A DNA stretch of 7,664 nt, from assembly GCA_946222725.1 (NCBI GenBank), contig CAMIHT010000074.1, positions 1 to 7,664 on the forward strand, given 5' to 3'. The position numbers and the translations under genes are program-made. The DNA is from Actinotignum schaalii. Lineage in GTDB: Bacteria; Actinomycetota; Actinomycetes; Actinomycetales; Actinomycetaceae. Under the pieces are notes generated by a model. The model was not told the DNA's origin and did not search any database. It was given only the letters and a program-made list of their open reading frames with translations. Positions 6,749 through 7,664 of this stretch are shown here, piece by piece (within the stretch, counting starts at the first letter, position 1; every line of letters starts with the position of its first letter).

Positions 6749-7664
6749 TTAGTTTTCCTCGAAAAGGAAAGAGGGGATATCCAGATCGGAACGCTGAGGT
6801 TCCTCCACCCGCGGGGGGATGGCACGGTGGGTTCCCGGGCGCTGCGGTGCTGCCTGCGCTTCGGGCTGGGCCGCCGGATAGGCCGGGCTGGCCACCGGGT
6901 GGGCCGGGCTGGCCACCGCTTCAACTTCCGGTTCGGGTTCCGCCGGGGCCAGATCCTCGATCGGCTCGACGGTATCGTGACCGGCGGGTACGCCGTCCAT
7001 CTGCAGCAGGTGATCACGTGCCTCATCGAAGCCCGCGGCGATAACGGTCACGCGCACCTCATCACCGAGGGATTCGTCAATAATCTGACCAACGATAATA
7101 TTCGCGTTCGGATCCACCGCTTCCTTGACCATCTTGGAAGCGGAGGCGAGCTCCTTCATACCGAAGTCCGCGCCGGCCAGGAAGGAAATAAGCACACCGT
7201 GCGCCCCGTCAATGGAGGCTTCCAGCAGCGGGGAGGAGATGGCGCTTTCGGTAGCGCGCACCGCCCTATCTTCCCCGGAGGCCGAGCCGATACCCATGAG
7301 TGCGGTACCCGCATCCTTCATAATGGCCTTGACGTCCGCAAAGTCGAGGTTGACCAGGCCCGGAATGGTAATGAGATCCGAAATTCCCTTAACGCCTGAG
7401 CGCAGCACCTCATCGGCGAGGTGGTAGGCCTCAATAATGGTGAGGTCTTCTTCGGCGATCTCCAGCAGGCGATCATTGGGGATAACGATGAGGGTATCCA
7501 CCGCTTGGCGCAGTTCCGCGATACCCATGGAGGCATTATTAGCGCGCTGGGCACCTTCAAATTCAAAGGGACGGGTAACGACGCCAACGGTCAGCGCCCC
7601 CAGATCCCGAGCCACCTTGGCAACAACGGGGGCGGCACCGGTGCCGGTTCCCCCACCTTCACCC
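6749..7664 (-). CDS. ftsZ: Cell division GTPase FtsZ, 5' part missing (window edge)
   Basis: Tubulin-like GTPase that polymerises into the Z-ring at midcell. The 304 residues present begin at the tubulin signature GGGTGTG, so about 100 residues with the first nucleotide-binding loops lie outside the window. The synergy (T7) loop is intact as NLDFAD followed by GSASGEDRA, the residues that complete GTP hydrolysis in the next subunit. The globular domain ends near the stretch [17 protein letters not shown] Pro/Ala/Glu-rich disordered linker of about 60 residues follows, containing two copies of VASPA-H/Y-P. The C-terminal peptide [12 protein letters not shown] matches the SepF-binding tail but ends in acidic residues, where many homologues have Lys or Arg. 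Reading a start inside this window (GTG at 7615) would destroy the fold and is not accepted. pgeF follows after 64 nt. Confidence 0.97.
   Translation of the reverse strand, partial: GEGGGTGTGAAPVVAKVARDLGALTVGVVTRPFEFEGAQRANNASMGIAELRQAVDTLIVIPNDRLLEIAEEDLTIIEAYHLADEVLRSGVKGISDLITIPGLVNLDFADVKAIMKDAGTALMGIGSASGEDRAVRATESAISSPLLEASIDGAHGVLISFLAGADFGMKELASASKMVKEAVDPNANIIVGQIIDESLGDEVRVTVIAAGFDEARDHLLQMDGVPAGHDTVEPIEDLAPAEPEPEVEAVASPAHPVASPAYPAAQPEAQAAPQRPGTHRAIPPRVEEPQRSDLDIPSFLFEEN
6881..6917. repeat. ftsZ: 21-bp-period repeat inside the FtsZ linker
   Basis: The 16-bp string GGCCGGGCTGGCCACC occurs exactly at 6881-6896 and 6902-6917, 21 bp apart, encoding two successive heptapeptides VASPAYP and VASPAHP. 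An in-frame 7-codon duplication in the unstructured linker explains it; such linkers vary in length between strains. Confidence 0.75.

Noticed and set aside
6731..6765. Two short hairpins at the ftsZ end (AGTTC/GAACT and TTTTC/GAAAA) as terminators
   Set aside because: Stems are only 5 bp, one lies inside the ftsZ coding sequence, and neither is followed by a T-run on the transcribed strand.
6685..7026. Extended PgeF starting inside ftsZ (385 residues)
   Set aside because: The extension is an out-of-frame reading of the FtsZ linker; PgeF homology begins at the ATG at 6684.
5806..7044. 412-residue plus-strand frame opposite pgeF and the ftsZ end
   Set aside because: It crosses two well-supported genes and the gap between them, has no family resemblance and no ribosome site, so it is treated as a shadow.
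1..7664. Mobile element, CRISPR array, tRNA/rRNA gene, toxin-antitoxin or defence island
   Set aside because: The coding frames of nine core genes fill nearly the whole window with the largest gap 96 nt. No transposase, integrase, spaced repeat array, cloverleaf or unexplained ORF is visible.

Overview
The window is a stretch of core chromosome from a moderately G+C-rich Gram-positive actinobacterium. All nine genes lie on the minus strand. The order of transcription is ftsZ (right edge), pgeF, sepF, yggT, divIVA, lspA, rluD-type synthase, GNAT acetyltransferase, dnaE (left edge). This is the distal end of the actinobacterial division and cell wall (dcw) cluster, running into the lspA-rluD-dnaE block that is also known from that phylum. 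SepF together with a DivIVA/Wag31-type protein, an actinobacterial-style FtsZ tail and a DnaE1-type polymerase fit Actinobacteria, perhaps Actinomycetaceae-like. The genus-level guess is inference from gene order and protein style only.

Right part (5128-7664): ftsZ (3' part), pgeF, sepF and yggT. FtsZ forms the cytokinetic ring, SepF ties FtsZ to the membrane, PgeF edits misincorporated peptidoglycan precursors, and YggT is a small membrane protein that usually accompanies sepF. Gaps are 64, 34 and -1 nt, so this looks like one transcription unit, possibly with an internal control point in the 64-nt ftsZ-pgeF gap, which carries three imperfect 10-bp repeats.

Middle gap (5032-5127): this 96-nt spacer is the largest non-coding stretch in the window. 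It holds a 19-bp-period direct repeat, one copy of which is also an inverted repeat. A strong Shine-Dalgarno sequence stands before divIVA. This is the most plausible place for a promoter/operator driving the left part.

Left part (1-5031): divIVA, lspA, rluD, GNAT and dnaE are packed almost without spacers (1-nt overlap, 1-nt gap, 4-nt overlap, 10-nt gap), suggesting a translationally coupled operon that joins polar growth, lipoprotein maturation, rRNA modification and chromosome replication. dnaE runs off the left edge and ftsZ runs off the right edge.

I looked for an undescribed system (mobile element, CRISPR, defence or toxin genes, RNA genes, secondary-metabolite genes) and see none. The plus strand appears to carry no real gene: its long ORFs are antisense shadows. 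What deserves a second look is small: the two repeat arrays in the gaps, an acidic FtsZ C-terminus, a complete PHP metal site in DnaE, and a long tail on LspA.
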